Positions 45,386-62,967 of a stretch of DNA of 64,000 nucleotides are shown one piece after another. Positions within the stretch are counted from its first letter, which is position 1; each line of letters opens with the position of its first letter. The stretch lies in NCBI GenBank assembly GCA_030065915.1, contig JASJCQ010000013.1:62001-126000 (forward strand), written 5' to 3'. The DNA is from Woeseiaceae bacterium. Its GTDB lineage: Bacteria > Pseudomonadota > Gammaproteobacteria > Steroidobacterales > Woeseiaceae. The position numbers were made by a program, and so were the translations under genes. Under the pieces are notes generated by a model that worked only from the letters and a program-made list of their open reading frames with translations, did not search any database and was not told the origin of the DNA.

Positions 45386-47267
45386 TCTTGTACCCCAGGT
45401 AATGGTCCATCATGGCCCTGGCAACGGGCGCAGCGACGGTGCTGCCACTGCTGCCGTTCTCGATAATGACCGCTACAGCGATCCTCGGGTTTTCCAGGGG
45501 AGCGAAAGAGATGAACAGTGCGTGGTCTCGCAGTCGCTCCTCGATCTCCTCCTCGTTGTACTCCTCGTCCTGGGCGACCGAGAACACCTGTGCCGTGCCG
45601 CTCTTTCCGGCCATGCGATACGGTGCGTCCCTGCCGACTGCAAAGGCAGTGCCCCGGTGGTGCTGCATGACGCTGTTCATCGAGGCAATGACGTCGTCCC
45701 AGTAGAAGTCGTTCTTGATGTCGACGGTCGGGAGCTGCGCCGGTTCCAGCTCAGTCACGTCCCCGGTCAGCGGGTCCCGCCAGCCCCTGACAAGCCTCGG
45801 CCGAAAGCGGATGCCGCGTGTGGCGACGGCGCTGGTGGCCGCGGCCAGCTGCAGCGGAGTCGCGTTCATGTAGCCCTGCCCGATCGACGCGATGACCGTC
45901 TCACCGTCATACCAGCGTTTGTCGTCCCGGCTCTTGAATGCCTGGCGCTTCCATGAGGTTGACGGAACCAGGCCGCTTCGCTCACCGCCTATATCGACGC
46001 CGGTCTGGTAGCCGAGTCCGAATTGCACGAGATAGTCGTGCATACGGTCAATACCGATCTCGTTGCTGATCTCGTAAAAGTAGACGTCGCAGGACTGCGA
46101 AACGGCTTCATGGATGTCGATCTCGCCGTGCCCCTCCGGCTTCCAGTCCCGGTAGCGATGCGTCGAATTCGGCAGGCTGAAAAAGCCCCGGCACATGGTT
46201 TTGCGGGTCAGGTTGGTCGCACCGGTTTCGAGCGCGGCGAGCGCGAGCATCGGCTTGATCGTAGAACCCGGCGGGTAGATGCCGCGGACGGCTCGATTAA
46301 ACAACGGCCGGTCCGGGTCCTCCGACACGCTTGCGTATTGGGCACGGCTCATGCCGACAGCGAACATGTTGGGATCGAAGGTCGGGGCGCTGACTAAAGC
46401 GAGGATGTCCCCATTGGCAGGATCGATCGCAACGATGGCGCCGCGACGATCCTGCATTAAGTCCGTCGCCAGCAACTGAAGCTCAAGGTCGAGCGTCAGC
46501 AGCAGGTTGTCTCCGGGATGAGGTAGCTGGTCTTCGGGCAGCGCATCGATGACGCCGCTCGAGCCGGTCGTGATCTGTCGGCCACGCGCGTTCGTGACGA
46601 TGTGCCTGAAGCCGGCATCGCCGTGCAGGCGAGACTCGTAACTGGCCTCCAGGCCGGTCTGGCCCGCCTGCGTCGTCCCCGCGTAACGGGACGCGTCGAC
46701 TCTCTGCAGGTCCTCGACTGTCAACCTGCCGACGTAACCGACGGCGTGCGCGATCGACTCGCCATCAGGATAGTGGCGGACCAGCCTCGGCTTGAAGTCG
46801 ACGCCGGGGAAACGGGCGCGCTGCACGGCGAAGCGCGAGATCTCCTCGTCGTCGAGCCGAGGATTGAGCGTCACCGGCCGGAAACGTTGCGTCTGGCGGG
46901 ACTGGGCGATCAGCTCCTCGATGTCGTCGCTTTCGATGAGGCCAAGTTCGGCCAGTCGCTTGAGCGTGTCGCCGATGTCGTCAACCTGCTCCGGGATCAG
47001 CTCGAGCTGGTAGGCAGGAAGATTTTCCGCCAGCACCTTACCGTTCCGATCGAGGACGAGCCCCCGGATAGGCGAGACAGGCTGCGTGCGGATCCGGTTG
47101 CCCTGCGCTTTTTCGGAGTACTGTTCGTAGTTGACGACCTGCAACTGCACCAGTCGGCTGACGACTGTGCCGAGCAGCAGCGCGGCAACAACGGTGGACA
47201 GGATAATGCGCCCGACGAAAATTCGTCGTTCGAAGTGATGATCTCGTATGGACTGGAGCAGTGCCAC
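45372..47267 (-). CDS. mrdA: Penicillin-binding protein 2 (elongation transpeptidase)
   Basis: PBP2 cross-links new peptidoglycan in the elongasome with RodA and MreC. The 631 residues have an N-terminal membrane helix, a pedestal domain and a transpeptidase domain with the SxxK motif 'PPGSTIKPML', 'SQSCDVYFYE' and 'AGKSGTAQVF'. The start is uncertain: GTG at 47267 has no good ribosome site and stands four bases from the CTAG edge of an inserted element (47272-47577). A GTG at 47288 lies inside the element. The insertion has thus replaced the native leader of this essential gene. Confidence 0.93.
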   Translation of the reverse strand: MALLQSIRDHHFERRIFVGRIILSTVVAALLLGTVVSRLVQLQVVNYEQYSEKAQGNRIRTQPVSPIRGLVLDRNGKVLAENLPAYQLELIPEQVDDIGDTLKRLAELGLIESDDIEELIAQSRQTQRFRPVTLNPRLDDEEISRFAVQRARFPGVDFKPRLVRHYPDGESIAHAVGYVGRLTVEDLQRVDASRYAGTTQAGQTGLEASYESRLHGDAGFRHIVTNARGRQITTGSSGVIDALPEDQLPHPGDNLLLTLDLELQLLATDLMQDRRGAIVAIDPANGDILALVSAPTFDPNMFAVGMSRAQYASVSEDPDRPLFNRAVRGIYPPGSTIKPMLALAALETGATNLTRKTMCRGFFSLPNSTHRYRDWKPEGHGEIDIHEAVSQSCDVYFYEISNEIGIDRMHDYLVQFGLGYQTGVDIGGERSGLVPSTSWKRQAFKSRDDKRWYDGETVIASIGQGYMNATPLQLAAATSAVATRGIRFRPRLVRGWRDPLTGDVTELEPAQLPTVDIKNDFYWDDVIASMNSVMQHHRGTAFAVGRDAPYRMAGKSGTAQVFSVAQDEEYNEEEIEERLRDHALFISFAPLENPRIAVAVIIENGSSGSTVAAPVARAMMDHYLGYKNAAQ

Positions 47268-47271
47268 AGAA

Positions 47272-47577
47272 CTAGGGCCTGTCAACACGATGCGGATGCA
47301 CCCTGCCGGAAGACAGTTTTTCGCCCGGCAGGGTGGAAGGAGCGCCGTTCTGCACCGCTAAACCAATGAGGGGCTGCCTCTTGGGTGCTGACAACGACGC
47401 CGGCGGAAAAATAGACCCGCGCCCTAGGGTTGTCCCTGGAATAGCGTCACCGGGCGTTGCTCGTACCCAAGGGGCAGACGCTCGTTCATTTGGAATGACC
47501 AAAACTCACTCCTCGCGCTTGCATTGACGCTTCTCAGGGACTAGAGGGTTCATCCGCATCGTGTTAGCAGGTCCTAG
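47272..47577. mobile_element. 306-bp MITE-like element with 33-bp terminal inverted repeats
   Basis: The left end (47272-47304) and right end (47545-47577) are inverted repeats of 33 bp with four mismatches. They read CTAGG(G/A)CCTG then AACACGATGCGGATG then ACCCT. Each end begins with CTAG, which could be a duplicated target (fits the YTAR or TA preference of IS5/IS630-type elements). An inner inverted repeat, CACCCTGCCGG at 47299-47309 and CCGGCAGGGTG at 47325-47335, forms a hairpin. No transposase is encoded. It lies between the mreD stop and mrdA start. Confidence 0.85.
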
Positions 47578-48056
47578 CCACGCCTGAATCTCAAACCGTT
47601 CATGAACATCGACAACGCGGGCCAGATCAGGGTTCCCGTAATCACCGGGCCCCAGTACACTGTCGCCGGCGCCGTCACACCCGCGACCCCGTTGATCCAG
47701 AACAACAGGAACTGGTATGCGCTCAACATGGCCATGACGGTTAGTGTCAGCTGGGTCAGTGGAAACACCCGCATCTGCAGGTGAAACCTGATCGTCACGA
47801 AAACGATGAGGCACATGGTCAGCGCATGCTGTCCGAGCATGGTTCCCTGCGCGACGTCCATGACGATACCGATCAGCCATGCCGTACCGACGCTGTATTT
47901 CTGCGGCGCGACCATCGCCCAGTAGATCAGCATCATCATGACCCAATCCGGGCGGAAATCCTCGATGGCCGCGGGCAACGGCATGATCGTCAGCGCCAGC
48001 GCGGCCAGCACGCTCATCAGCATGCCGAAGGTTCCGACCGAACTACGGCTGCTCAA
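47574..48056 (-). CDS. mreD: Rod shape-determining protein MreD
   Basis: MreD is a polytopic inner-membrane component of the elongasome. The 160 residues are hydrophobic with about five helices and 'FRPDWVMMMLIYWAMVAPQK' near the N-terminus, and end in 'MNGLRFRRG'. Its TAG stop (47576-47574) lies within the CTAG that borders the inserted element, so the reading frame is intact at the family's usual end. It overlaps mreC by 14 bp. Confidence 0.95.
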   Translation of the reverse strand: MSSRSSVGTFGMLMSVLAALALTIMPLPAAIEDFRPDWVMMMLIYWAMVAPQKYSVGTAWLIGIVMDVAQGTMLGQHALTMCLIVFVTIRFHLQMRVFPLTQLTLTVMAMLSAYQFLLFWINGVAGVTAPATVYWGPVITGTLIWPALSMFMNGLRFRRG

Positions 48057-48939
48057 CGACCTCTCCGTCGTCAGTGTTCGCCTCGCTTTCAGGCGCTTCG
48101 GGCTGGTCCATCCAGATCAGCATGACCTCGCGCACCTGGTTCAATGCCGCTGACGGTGTTGCTTTGACCTCTGCAAACGGCTGCTGCGGGACGCGGCGAA
48201 CATCGGAAACGACGGCCACGGGGTAGCCGGGCGGAAACGCGCCGCCGAGTCCGGACGTGACGAGTACGTCTCCGACCTCGAGATCGGCGTTGTTGGGCAG
48301 ATAGGGCAGGTCGAGCTGGTCGAACTGTCCTGTGCCCAACGCGATGGTTCTCAAACCGTTGCGATTGACCTCGACCGGGAGCGCATGGTCCGGATCGCTG
48401 ATGAGAATTGCTTGCGAGGTCTTAAGGCCGGTTTGCAGTACCTGGCCGACGACACCGTTAGCATCGATAACCGACTGGCCGTCGTAGACACGATCCTCGC
48501 TACCGACGTCGAGCACAATGCTGTGCCGAAACGGGTTGGTGTCCACGGACATGATGCCGGCGACCCGGATGTCTCCGGAGATACGGTCTCGGGCTTCGAG
48601 CAGGTCTCTCAGGCGCGCGTTCTCAGCCTCGAGCGCGGTCAGCTGCTGCAGTTCGGCGCGCGTCAGTCGCTGCTGAATCTTGAGACGCGTGTTCTCGAGT
48701 TCGAGGGAGTTTCGGGATGTGCTGCTGTCGACCAGCCATCCCCAGATCCGGGCCGGCGTGTCGACGACGATCTGCAGTGGGTAGACGGCGGCGCCGATGG
48801 CGCGACGGACCGTGTCCAGCTGCTGGTTGCGATTGTCGTAGACCATCAGCAGGATGCTGAGCAGCATCAGCGCTGCAACCCTCAGGCCGAGCGCCGGAAT
48901 ACGAACTGCGTTTGCATTTGAAGAGGTCTGGCTGACCAT
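48043..48939 (-). CDS. mreC: Rod shape-determining protein MreC
   Basis: MreC is a bitopic protein whose periplasmic part activates PBP2. The 298 residues have a membrane helix (about 14-32), a coiled coil ('LELENTRLKIQQRLTRAELQ', about 70-110) and two beta-barrel domains ('VGQVLQTGLKTSQAILISDP'). The ATG at 48939 was preferred over a start 17 codons upstream because it gives the usual short cytoplasmic tail. The C-terminus is acidic. Confidence 0.95.
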   Translation of the reverse strand: MVSQTSSNANAVRIPALGLRVAALMLLSILLMVYDNRNQQLDTVRRAIGAAVYPLQIVVDTPARIWGWLVDSSTSRNSLELENTRLKIQQRLTRAELQQLTALEAENARLRDLLEARDRISGDIRVAGIMSVDTNPFRHSIVLDVGSEDRVYDGQSVIDANGVVGQVLQTGLKTSQAILISDPDHALPVEVNRNGLRTIALGTGQFDQLDLPYLPNNADLEVGDVLVTSGLGGAFPPGYPVAVVSDVRRVPQQPFAEVKATPSAALNQVREVMLIWMDQPEAPESEANTDDGEVVEQP

Positions 48940-49066
48940 CAGGCAACCCGGTCGAACACTGGCGGTATTGTAGCCCGGTCTGCCAGCCAATAAAGCAATG
49001 CAGGCCGCGATTGCTCAAGGTCCGGCGCGGCCATGGTCGGGGACGCCTCCGGACTCTGGCTCGGAA

Positions 49067-50172
<1,106 letters not shown>

Positions 50173-50240
50173 GGCGACGTGTATCATTGCGTCGCTTCGT
50201 GCCGCGCGCCGGTGGCGGCGGCCAGACTCCGGAAATTTCA

Positions 50241-50528
50241 ATGTCTCTTGATAAAGACCAGGTCCAGCACATCGCGATGCTGGCCCGCCTGAAAGTCGCC
50301 GACGAAGATATCGCCGAGGCTTGCGACAAGCTCTCCAGAATCGTCGATTTCGTCGATCAGCTCTCCCAGGCCGACACGTCGGGTGTCGTGCCGATGGCGC
50401 ACCCGCTCGACCAGACCCAGCGGCTGCGTCCCGATGCCGTCACCGAGGCCAATGACCGCGACAACGTGCAGCAAAACGCCGCCCACGTCGCCGATGGCAT
50501 GTATCTCGTCCCCAAAGTCATCGAGTGA
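50241..50528 (+). CDS. gatC: Asp/Glu-tRNA amidotransferase subunit C
   Basis: GatC wraps around GatA and stabilises the GatCAB complex that amidates misacylated Asp-tRNA(Asn) or Glu-tRNA(Gln). The 95 residues include '[20 protein letters not shown]' and the C-terminal '[19 protein letters not shown]'. The ATG at 50241 is the family start. It overlaps gatA by four bases. Confidence 0.96.
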   Translation: MSLDKDQVQHIAMLARLKVADEDIAEACDKLSRIVDFVDQLSQADTSGVVPMAHPLDQTQRLRPDAVTEANDRDNVQQNAAHVADGMYLVPKVIE

Positions 50529-52008
50529 CCGGGCAGATGAGCATTTCCGACAAGCCGATCTATGACCAGACGATGGCCGAGCTCTCGAAGGGGCTCGCCG
50601 CCGGCGACTTTTCCTCGGTTGAATTGACGATGGCGCTGCTCGACCGGATCGAGGAGAAGGACGGCGCGCTCAACGCCGTACTGACCGTCACTCGTGACGA
50701 GGCGCTCGCTGCGGCGGCGGCTGCAGACGCCGCGAGGGCGTCCGGCGACGCCGGACCGCTGGCGGGCCTGCCGATACTGCACAAAGACATTTTCTGCACG
50801 CGCGGTGTCCGAACGAGTTGCGGATCCAAGATGCTCGATAATTTCATACCGCCGTACGATGCGACGGTCGTCGAACGACTGGCGGCTGCCGGTGCGGTCA
50901 TGCTCGGCAAGACCAACATGGATGAGTTCGCGATGGGCTCGTCGAACGAAACGAGCTTCTACGGCGATGTCATGAACCCGTGGGATCTCGAACGTTCGCC
51001 GGGAGGCTCTTCCGGCGGCTCGTCGGCCTCTGTGGCCGCGCGCTTCGCGCCGGTCGCAACGGGAACGGATACCGGCGGTTCGATTCGCCAGCCTGCGGCA
51101 CTGACCGGCACGGTGGGTATCAAGCCGACCTACGGCCGCGTGTCTCGCTACGGCATGATCGCCTTCGCATCCAGCCTCGACCAGGCGGGCGTCATCGCGC
51201 GCTCGGTCGAGGACGCCGCGCTCGTGCTTGGCGCCATGGCGGGGTTTGATGAGCGTGACTCGACGAGCATTGACCAGCCGGTGCCGGACTACGTAGCGGA
51301 ACTGGATACGCCACTGGACGGCGTCAGGGTCGGCATCGTGCGCCAGCATTTTGACGCGGGCCTCGATGCGGGAACCGGTGACCAGGTCAGAGCCGCGCTG
51401 AAGACACTCGAGGATCGTGGTGCGACGCTCGTCGACGTCGATTTGCCGAATCTCGACCAGTCTGTACCGACCTACTATGTCGTTGCACCAGCCGAGTGCT
51501 CTTCCAACCTGTCCCGCTTCGACGGCATACGCTTCGGTTACCGAGCCGAGAATCCGGAAGACCTGCTCGACCTGTACTGCCGTACGCGAGGCGAGGGATT
51601 CGGTGCGGAGGTCAAACGCCGCATCCTGACCGGCACCTACGTGCTGTCCGCCGGCTACTACGACGCCTATTACCTGAAGGCCCAGCAGGTTCGCCAGCTG
51701 ATCGCCGATGACTTCAGGAAGGTCTTCGCCGACGTTGACGTCATCGCCGGACCGACCGCGCCGACCCCGGCGTTCAAGTTGGGAGAAAAGACCGACGACC
51801 CGGTCACAATGTACCTGAACGACATCTACACGATCGGCGCCAACCTGGCCGGCCTGCCGGCGATGTCGGTGCCCTGCGGGTTCGCAGAAGACCTGCCGGT
51901 CGGCCTGCACCTGGTCGCACCGCATTTCGCCGAGGGTGCGCTGATGGCGGTTGGTCACCAGTACCAGCTGGAGACTGACTGGCACACGCGCTGCTCGGAG
52001 GACTACCG

Positions 52009-52012
<4 letters not shown>
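50525..52012 (+). CDS. gatA: Asp/Glu-tRNA amidotransferase subunit A
   Basis: GatA is the amidase that releases ammonia from glutamine or asparagine. The 495 residues carry the Ser-cisSer-Lys triad: Lys in '[13 protein letters not shown]', and the serines in '[20 protein letters not shown]' and '[13 protein letters not shown]'. The GTG at 50525 overlaps the gatC stop; an ATG four codons later (50537) is equally possible. Confidence 0.97.
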
Positions 52013-53444
<1,432 letters not shown>

Positions 53445-53448
<4 letters not shown>

Positions 53449-53592
53449 CAGCGTACTGAAAATGCCTCAGCCGGCACGATCCTGCGTTAGTTTCCAGCTC
53501 AAAATGCTCATGTACTCACGTGTACACTGCGCTTTTTCGCCGAAAACCGCCTTGTCTCGCACTCGCCTGAGACTTTTTCAGCACGCTGCTAG
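53445..53592 (+). repeat. 148-bp dispersed palindrome-ended repeat, copy B
   Basis: It runs from CTAGCAGCGTACTGAAAA at the left to TTTTTCAGCACGCTGCTAG at the right, so the ends are an 18-bp inverted repeat with one mismatch. The interior holds CCTCAGCCGG, ATGCTCATG, TTTTTCGCCGAAAA and CTCGCCTGAGA, in the same order as copies A and C. The length equals copy A exactly. The left CTAG contains the gatB stop codon. No coding potential is seen. Confidence 0.85.
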
Positions 53593-53726
53593 CAGCCCGT
53601 TGAAAAGGCCTCAGCCGGCACGATCCGGCGTTGGTTTCCGGTCAAAAATGCTCATGTACACTGCGCTTTTTCGCCGAAAGCCGCCTTGTCTCGCGCTCGC
53701 CTGAGAATCTTCAGTACTCTGCTTGG
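53589..53726 (+). repeat. Dispersed palindrome-ended repeat, copy C (tandem with B)
   Basis: This copy shares the CTAG at 53589-53592 with copy B and is a near repeat of it, with a 10-bp deletion after ATGCTCATGTACAC. Its right end (TCTTCAGTACTCTGCTTGG) is a decayed form of the inverted terminus. It ends 60 bp before the hslO ATG and may set the 5' leader of that gene. Confidence 0.8.
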
Positions 53727-53786
53727 CTGCGCTTGAAGAACGGCCCTTCGCACCTACATCGTAGCGTTGCTCAATCGAGGTCCAGC

Positions 53787-54647
53787 ATGTCCGACCAGAT
53801 CGTCCCATTCGTCTTCGAGAACCTGCCGGTGCGCGGGTCTGTCATCCAGCTCGAACGCTCGTGGCAGCGAATGATCGGAGAGCACGACTACGCGCCTGTC
53901 GTCGTCGAAACGCTGGGGCAGGCAGCGGCAGCCACCGGTCTCATCGCGCACAGCCTGAAGTTCGACGGCTCTGTGACGATGCAGATTCAGTCATCTGGCG
54001 AACTGCGCATGCTCGTTATGCAATGCACGAGCGAGCTTGAGATGCGCGGCATGGCCGTAACCTCCGATACGCATGAAGCACAAACATTTGCCGACCTGCT
54101 CGACAAAGCGCACTGCGCGATCACCGTCGACAATGGCGAGCGGCCGTACCAAGGCATCGTCGAGGTGTCGGCCGAGTCGCTGGTTGCAAGCCTCGAGAAC
54201 TACTTCGGTCGTTCTGTTCAGGTGCCTAGCCTTTTGGCGCTGTTCGCCGACGGCAGCAAAACCGGTGGCATCCTGCTGCAACAGATGCCGGGGCAGACCG
54301 GACTCGCCGATGACGACTGGGCACGGCTGGGTTTCATCCTCGACACGCTCACCTTCGACGAGATGACCGGCGATGAGCCGATGCGCCTGATCGGCAAGCT
54401 GTTCGCCGAGGACGACGTGCGCGTCTTCGGTCCGCACCCCGTTGCGTTTCACTGCCCATGCAGCCGCGCACGGGCCGAGGAGGTTCTGAAAATGCTCGGC
54501 GAGGAAGACGCCATCGACGCCGTCGAGACGCAGGGAACCATTCGTGTGACCTGCGAATACTGCGGCCGCGAGCGCGGTTTCGACGCGGTCGATATCTCCA
54601 AGCTCTTCGCGGACAACGTCGTCGCCGGCAGCAAGATCGTCCAGTAA
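53787..54647 (+). CDS. hslO: Redox-regulated chaperone Hsp33
   Basis: Hsp33 holds unfolding proteins during oxidative stress; oxidation of its zinc site switches it on. The 286 residues have the N-terminal chaperone core and the zinc motif C223-x-C225 with C256-x-x-C259 ('FHCPCSRA', 'VTCEYCGRE'). The ATG at 53787 has GAGG at 6 bp; the in-frame extension upstream is repeat C and is not family sequence. Confidence 0.96.
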   Translation: MSDQIVPFVFENLPVRGSVIQLERSWQRMIGEHDYAPVVVETLGQAAAATGLIAHSLKFDGSVTMQIQSSGELRMLVMQCTSELEMRGMAVTSDTHEAQTFADLLDKAHCAITVDNGERPYQGIVEVSAESLVASLENYFGRSVQVPSLLALFADGSKTGGILLQQMPGQTGLADDDWARLGFILDTLTFDEMTGDEPMRLIGKLFAEDDVRVFGPHPVAFHCPCSRARAEEVLKMLGEEDAIDAVETQGTIRVTCEYCGRERGFDAVDISKLFADNVVAGSKIVQ

Positions 54648-54724
54648 CACCCAGCCCAAAACGCATCGATCCGCAGGCGCACTGGCTCGTCGGATCGCAG
54701 CGTGCTACTCTATTCGGCCATTTA

Positions 54725-54750
54725 TATAAAGAAATATTTATATCTTTATA
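54725..54750. promoter_or_regulatory. AT-rich inverted repeat, candidate SahR/ArsR operator
   Basis: TATAAAGA (54725-54732) and TCTTTATA (54743-54750) form a perfect 8-bp inverted repeat with a 10-bp AT spacer. It lies 26 bp before the regulator's ATG in an otherwise GC-rich genome. ArsR-family proteins bind such dyads as dimers, so autoregulation of the sahR-metF-metH unit is likely. The dyad is seen directly; binding is inferred. Confidence 0.55.
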
Positions 54751-54775
54751 AATATTTCAGCCGGATGCACCGACT

Positions 54776-60256
<5,481 letters not shown>

Positions 60257-61512
60257 CACTCTCCTGCTTGTGAGCTTTCTGGCTCACGCTGACGGCTATT
60301 CCACCGCACGTGCAAAGCTGGTCGAGGCTTACCAGGCAGGCGATTATTCGGCGATGCGGCGGGCGGCGAGAGCGTCACTGGAGGCACGCCCGGATTACCC
60401 GGGCGCGATTTTCAACCAGGCGTTGGCTGAGACGCTGGACGGCGACGCGGGCGCCGCGCTTGCGAGCCTTGAGCGACTGACTGCGCTCGAAGTCGACCTG
60501 GGTGTCGACGCTAACGAGGCGTTTGCTCCGCTGCACGAACTCGAGGGCTGGCCTAGCCTGCTGGAGCACATCGCCGTGCTGCGCCAACCCGTTGGTACGG
60601 CGGAGCGCGCATGGCAGCTGGACGAGGCTGCGTTTATTCCCGAAGGCATTGCTGTCAGTGGAGAGACCCTCTACCTGGGCAGCATTCGCGATGGCCGGAT
60701 TGTCAGGGTCGACGACACGGCCCCGACCCTCTTGCGTTCACCGGGGTCGGCTCCCGGGGGCAGCATTTACGGCATGCGCCTGGAAGGAGAGTCTCTGTGG
60801 TTTCTTGCGACCCGCACCGACCAGTACCGAGGCAACTACCACGGTAAGCGTGACGCGCTGAAAAAAGGCAGCACGCTCTGTGAGCTCAGGCTTTCGAACA
60901 ACTACCCTGACGCGGCGAGCATTGGTTGCCATCCCCTGCCGATCGAACCTGACCGATGGCAGACGCTCGGCGATCTCATCCTGACCGACGAATTCATCTA
61001 CGCCGCCGATCAGACGGACGGGCCGGTCTATTCGTTCGATCGATCGAGTCAGCAATGGAGCACCGTCGTCGAACGCGGCGAGTTTGTTTCACCCCAGGGT
61101 TTGGTTCCCGATGCATCGGGAGAGAACCTCTACGTCGCGGATTATCGCGGCGGGATCTACCGCGTCAGGCTCGACGGCTACGCAGCGCCGGAACGACTCG
61201 AATCGGAGGCCAGCCTGTACGGCATCGACGGGCTGTACCGCTATGGCGACTGGCTGATCGCTGTGCAGAATGGCATCACGCCTCACCGAGTCTCCGCGCA
61301 CCGACTGGATGACGATGGCCTGACCGTCGTCGAGTCGCGCGTCCTGCTAATGAACCACCCCGATTTCGATGAGCCGAATTTAGGCCAGGTGGTTGGCGAC
61401 GACTTCTACGTCGTCGCCAACAGCCACTGGAATCGATTTGACCGGGAGAACAACCTGCCGGAGGGCTTAAGCGGCCCGATCATTCTGAAGATCAGGTTGC
61501 CGTCAGACTGAC

Positions 61513-61998
61513 TTATTCGTCGATCGTGACCTCGACGATCGTGACCGTCTCGGTCGGTACGTCCTGGTGGAAACCGCTGTTGCCCGTCGGGACACCGGCG
61601 ATCGCGTCGACAACATCCATGCCATCGGTCACCTTGCCGAAAACGGCGTAGCCAAAGTCGCGGCCGCCATGATCCAGAAAGCTGTTGTCCTTGAGGTTGA
61701 TGAAGAACTGCGAGGTCGCGCTGTTGATGTCGGCGGTTCGCGCCATGGCAAGAGTGCCGCGCAGGTTCTTCTCGCCGTTGTCGGCCTCGTTCTTGATCGG
61801 CTCGCGCGTCTTCTTTTGCTGCATGTCCGCATCCATGCCGCCGCCCTGGATCATGAAATTGGGGATGACGCGATGGAAAATCGTGCCATTAAAGAAGCCG
61901 TCGGTGATGTACTGGCGGAAATTCTCGGCCGATATCGGTGCCTTCTCATCGAAGAGTTCGACCTTGATATCGCCGTGATTGGTCTTGATCGTGATCAT
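61513..61998 (-). CDS. ppiB: Peptidyl-prolyl cis-trans isomerase B (cyclophilin)
   Basis: PpiB catalyses proline isomerisation in the cytoplasm; no signal peptide is present. The 161 residues contain '[20 protein letters not shown]' (the catalytic-Arg loop) and '[15 protein letters not shown]'. It converges with the propeller gene one base away, and no terminator is visible between them. Confidence 0.96.
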   Translation of the reverse strand: MITIKTNHGDIKVELFDEKAPISAENFRQYITDGFFNGTIFHRVIPNFMIQGGGMDADMQQKKTREPIKNEADNGEKNLRGTLAMARTADINSATSQFFINLKDNSFLDHGGRDFGYAVFGKVTDGMDVVDAIAGVPTGNSGFHQDVPTETVTIVEVTIDE

Positions 61999-62061
61999 GG
62001 TTGCCTGACTTGTAGTTTACGAAAGCGCCGCTTTTTAACACATGCGTCGTGTTCCTGCATG

Positions 62062-62892
62062 TCATCCGCGAACGGCGCCCGTCACCCTGGGCTGTCCGGA
62101 ATGGTCCTTCCACGTCCTCACGTCCTGCCAGCCGGCCGAAGCGAGTAGCTGCCGCACGGCGTCGCCCTGGTCGAAGCCATGTTCCAGCAGCAGTCGGCCG
62201 CCCGCGGCGACGATCCCGGGAACCGCCACGGCCAGGCGGCGAATGTCGTCGAGCCCATCCGGCCCGCTCTCCAGTGCGCCGGTCGGCTCGAAGGCGAGCG
62301 CTGCGAGCGCGCCGTCACCGGTGGCGACGTAGGGCGGATTGGAGACGACGAGATCAAAGTTCCGGCCTGAAAGGGCGGTCGTCCAGTCACTTTCAACGAA
62401 TTCGACATTGCATAAGCCGAGGCGCCGGCAGTTTTCTTTCGCAACGGCCACCGTCTCCGGGTTGATGTCGGTTGCCGTCACGGAGCAGCCGGGCCGCTCT
62501 TTGGCAATCGACAGGGCAATCGCGCCGGACCCGGTGCCGAGGTCGGCGATGCGCGAAGAGCCGTGCGCGTCGATTATGTCCAGCGCAATCTCGACAAGCC
62601 TCTCGGTTTCGGGTCGCGGGATCAGCGTATCGCGGGTCACCTTCAACGACACCGACCAGAATTCTCGCTCGCCGAGAATGTAAGCGACCGGCTCGCCGGC
62701 GACCCGACGCGCAAGCAGGGCATCAAATACCCGCCGGTCATCGCCGGACACGGCGTCGTCACTGTGCGAGAACAGGAAAGTCCGCGACTTGCCCAACGCG
62801 TGCGCGAGCAGGACCTGGGCATCGAGGCGCGCGCTGTCGCTCACCGCGTCGAGGGCCGCTGCTGCGCTCTTTATCAGGTCCTGTATCGTCAC
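62062..62892 (-). CDS. prmC: Release factor glutamine methyltransferase
   Basis: PrmC methylates the GGQ glutamine of RF1 and RF2. The 276 residues have the helical N-terminal domain, the SAM motif 'IADLGTGSGAIALSI' near residue 115-129 and the catalytic 'VVSNPPYVATGD' near 182-193. It is usually downstream of prfA, but here it stands alone, divergent from the cystathionine beta-synthase gene. Confidence 0.96.
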   Translation of the reverse strand: MTIQDLIKSAAAALDAVSDSARLDAQVLLAHALGKSRTFLFSHSDDAVSGDDRRVFDALLARRVAGEPVAYILGEREFWSVSLKVTRDTLIPRPETERLVEIALDIIDAHGSSRIADLGTGSGAIALSIAKERPGCSVTATDINPETVAVAKENCRRLGLCNVEFVESDWTTALSGRNFDLVVSNPPYVATGDGALAALAFEPTGALESGPDGLDDIRRLAVAVPGIVAAGGRLLLEHGFDQGDAVRQLLASAGWQDVRTWKDHSGQPRVTGAVRG

Positions 62893-62967
62893 GGGCTGTC
62901 AGTCGGGGGTGGTGAGGGTGAGCTCGCTTCGCGTACACTCGCGACCTCGGAATCCATGGTAAGCCCC

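Noticed and set aside
50357..51985. Long minus-strand open frame (542 codons) opposite gatA
   Set aside because: Arg/Val/Asp-rich shadow of gatA without recognisable domains.
53631..53786. Extended start for hslO
   Set aside because: The extra 52 codons are repeat copy C and are not part of Hsp33; ATG 53787 has a proper ribosome site.
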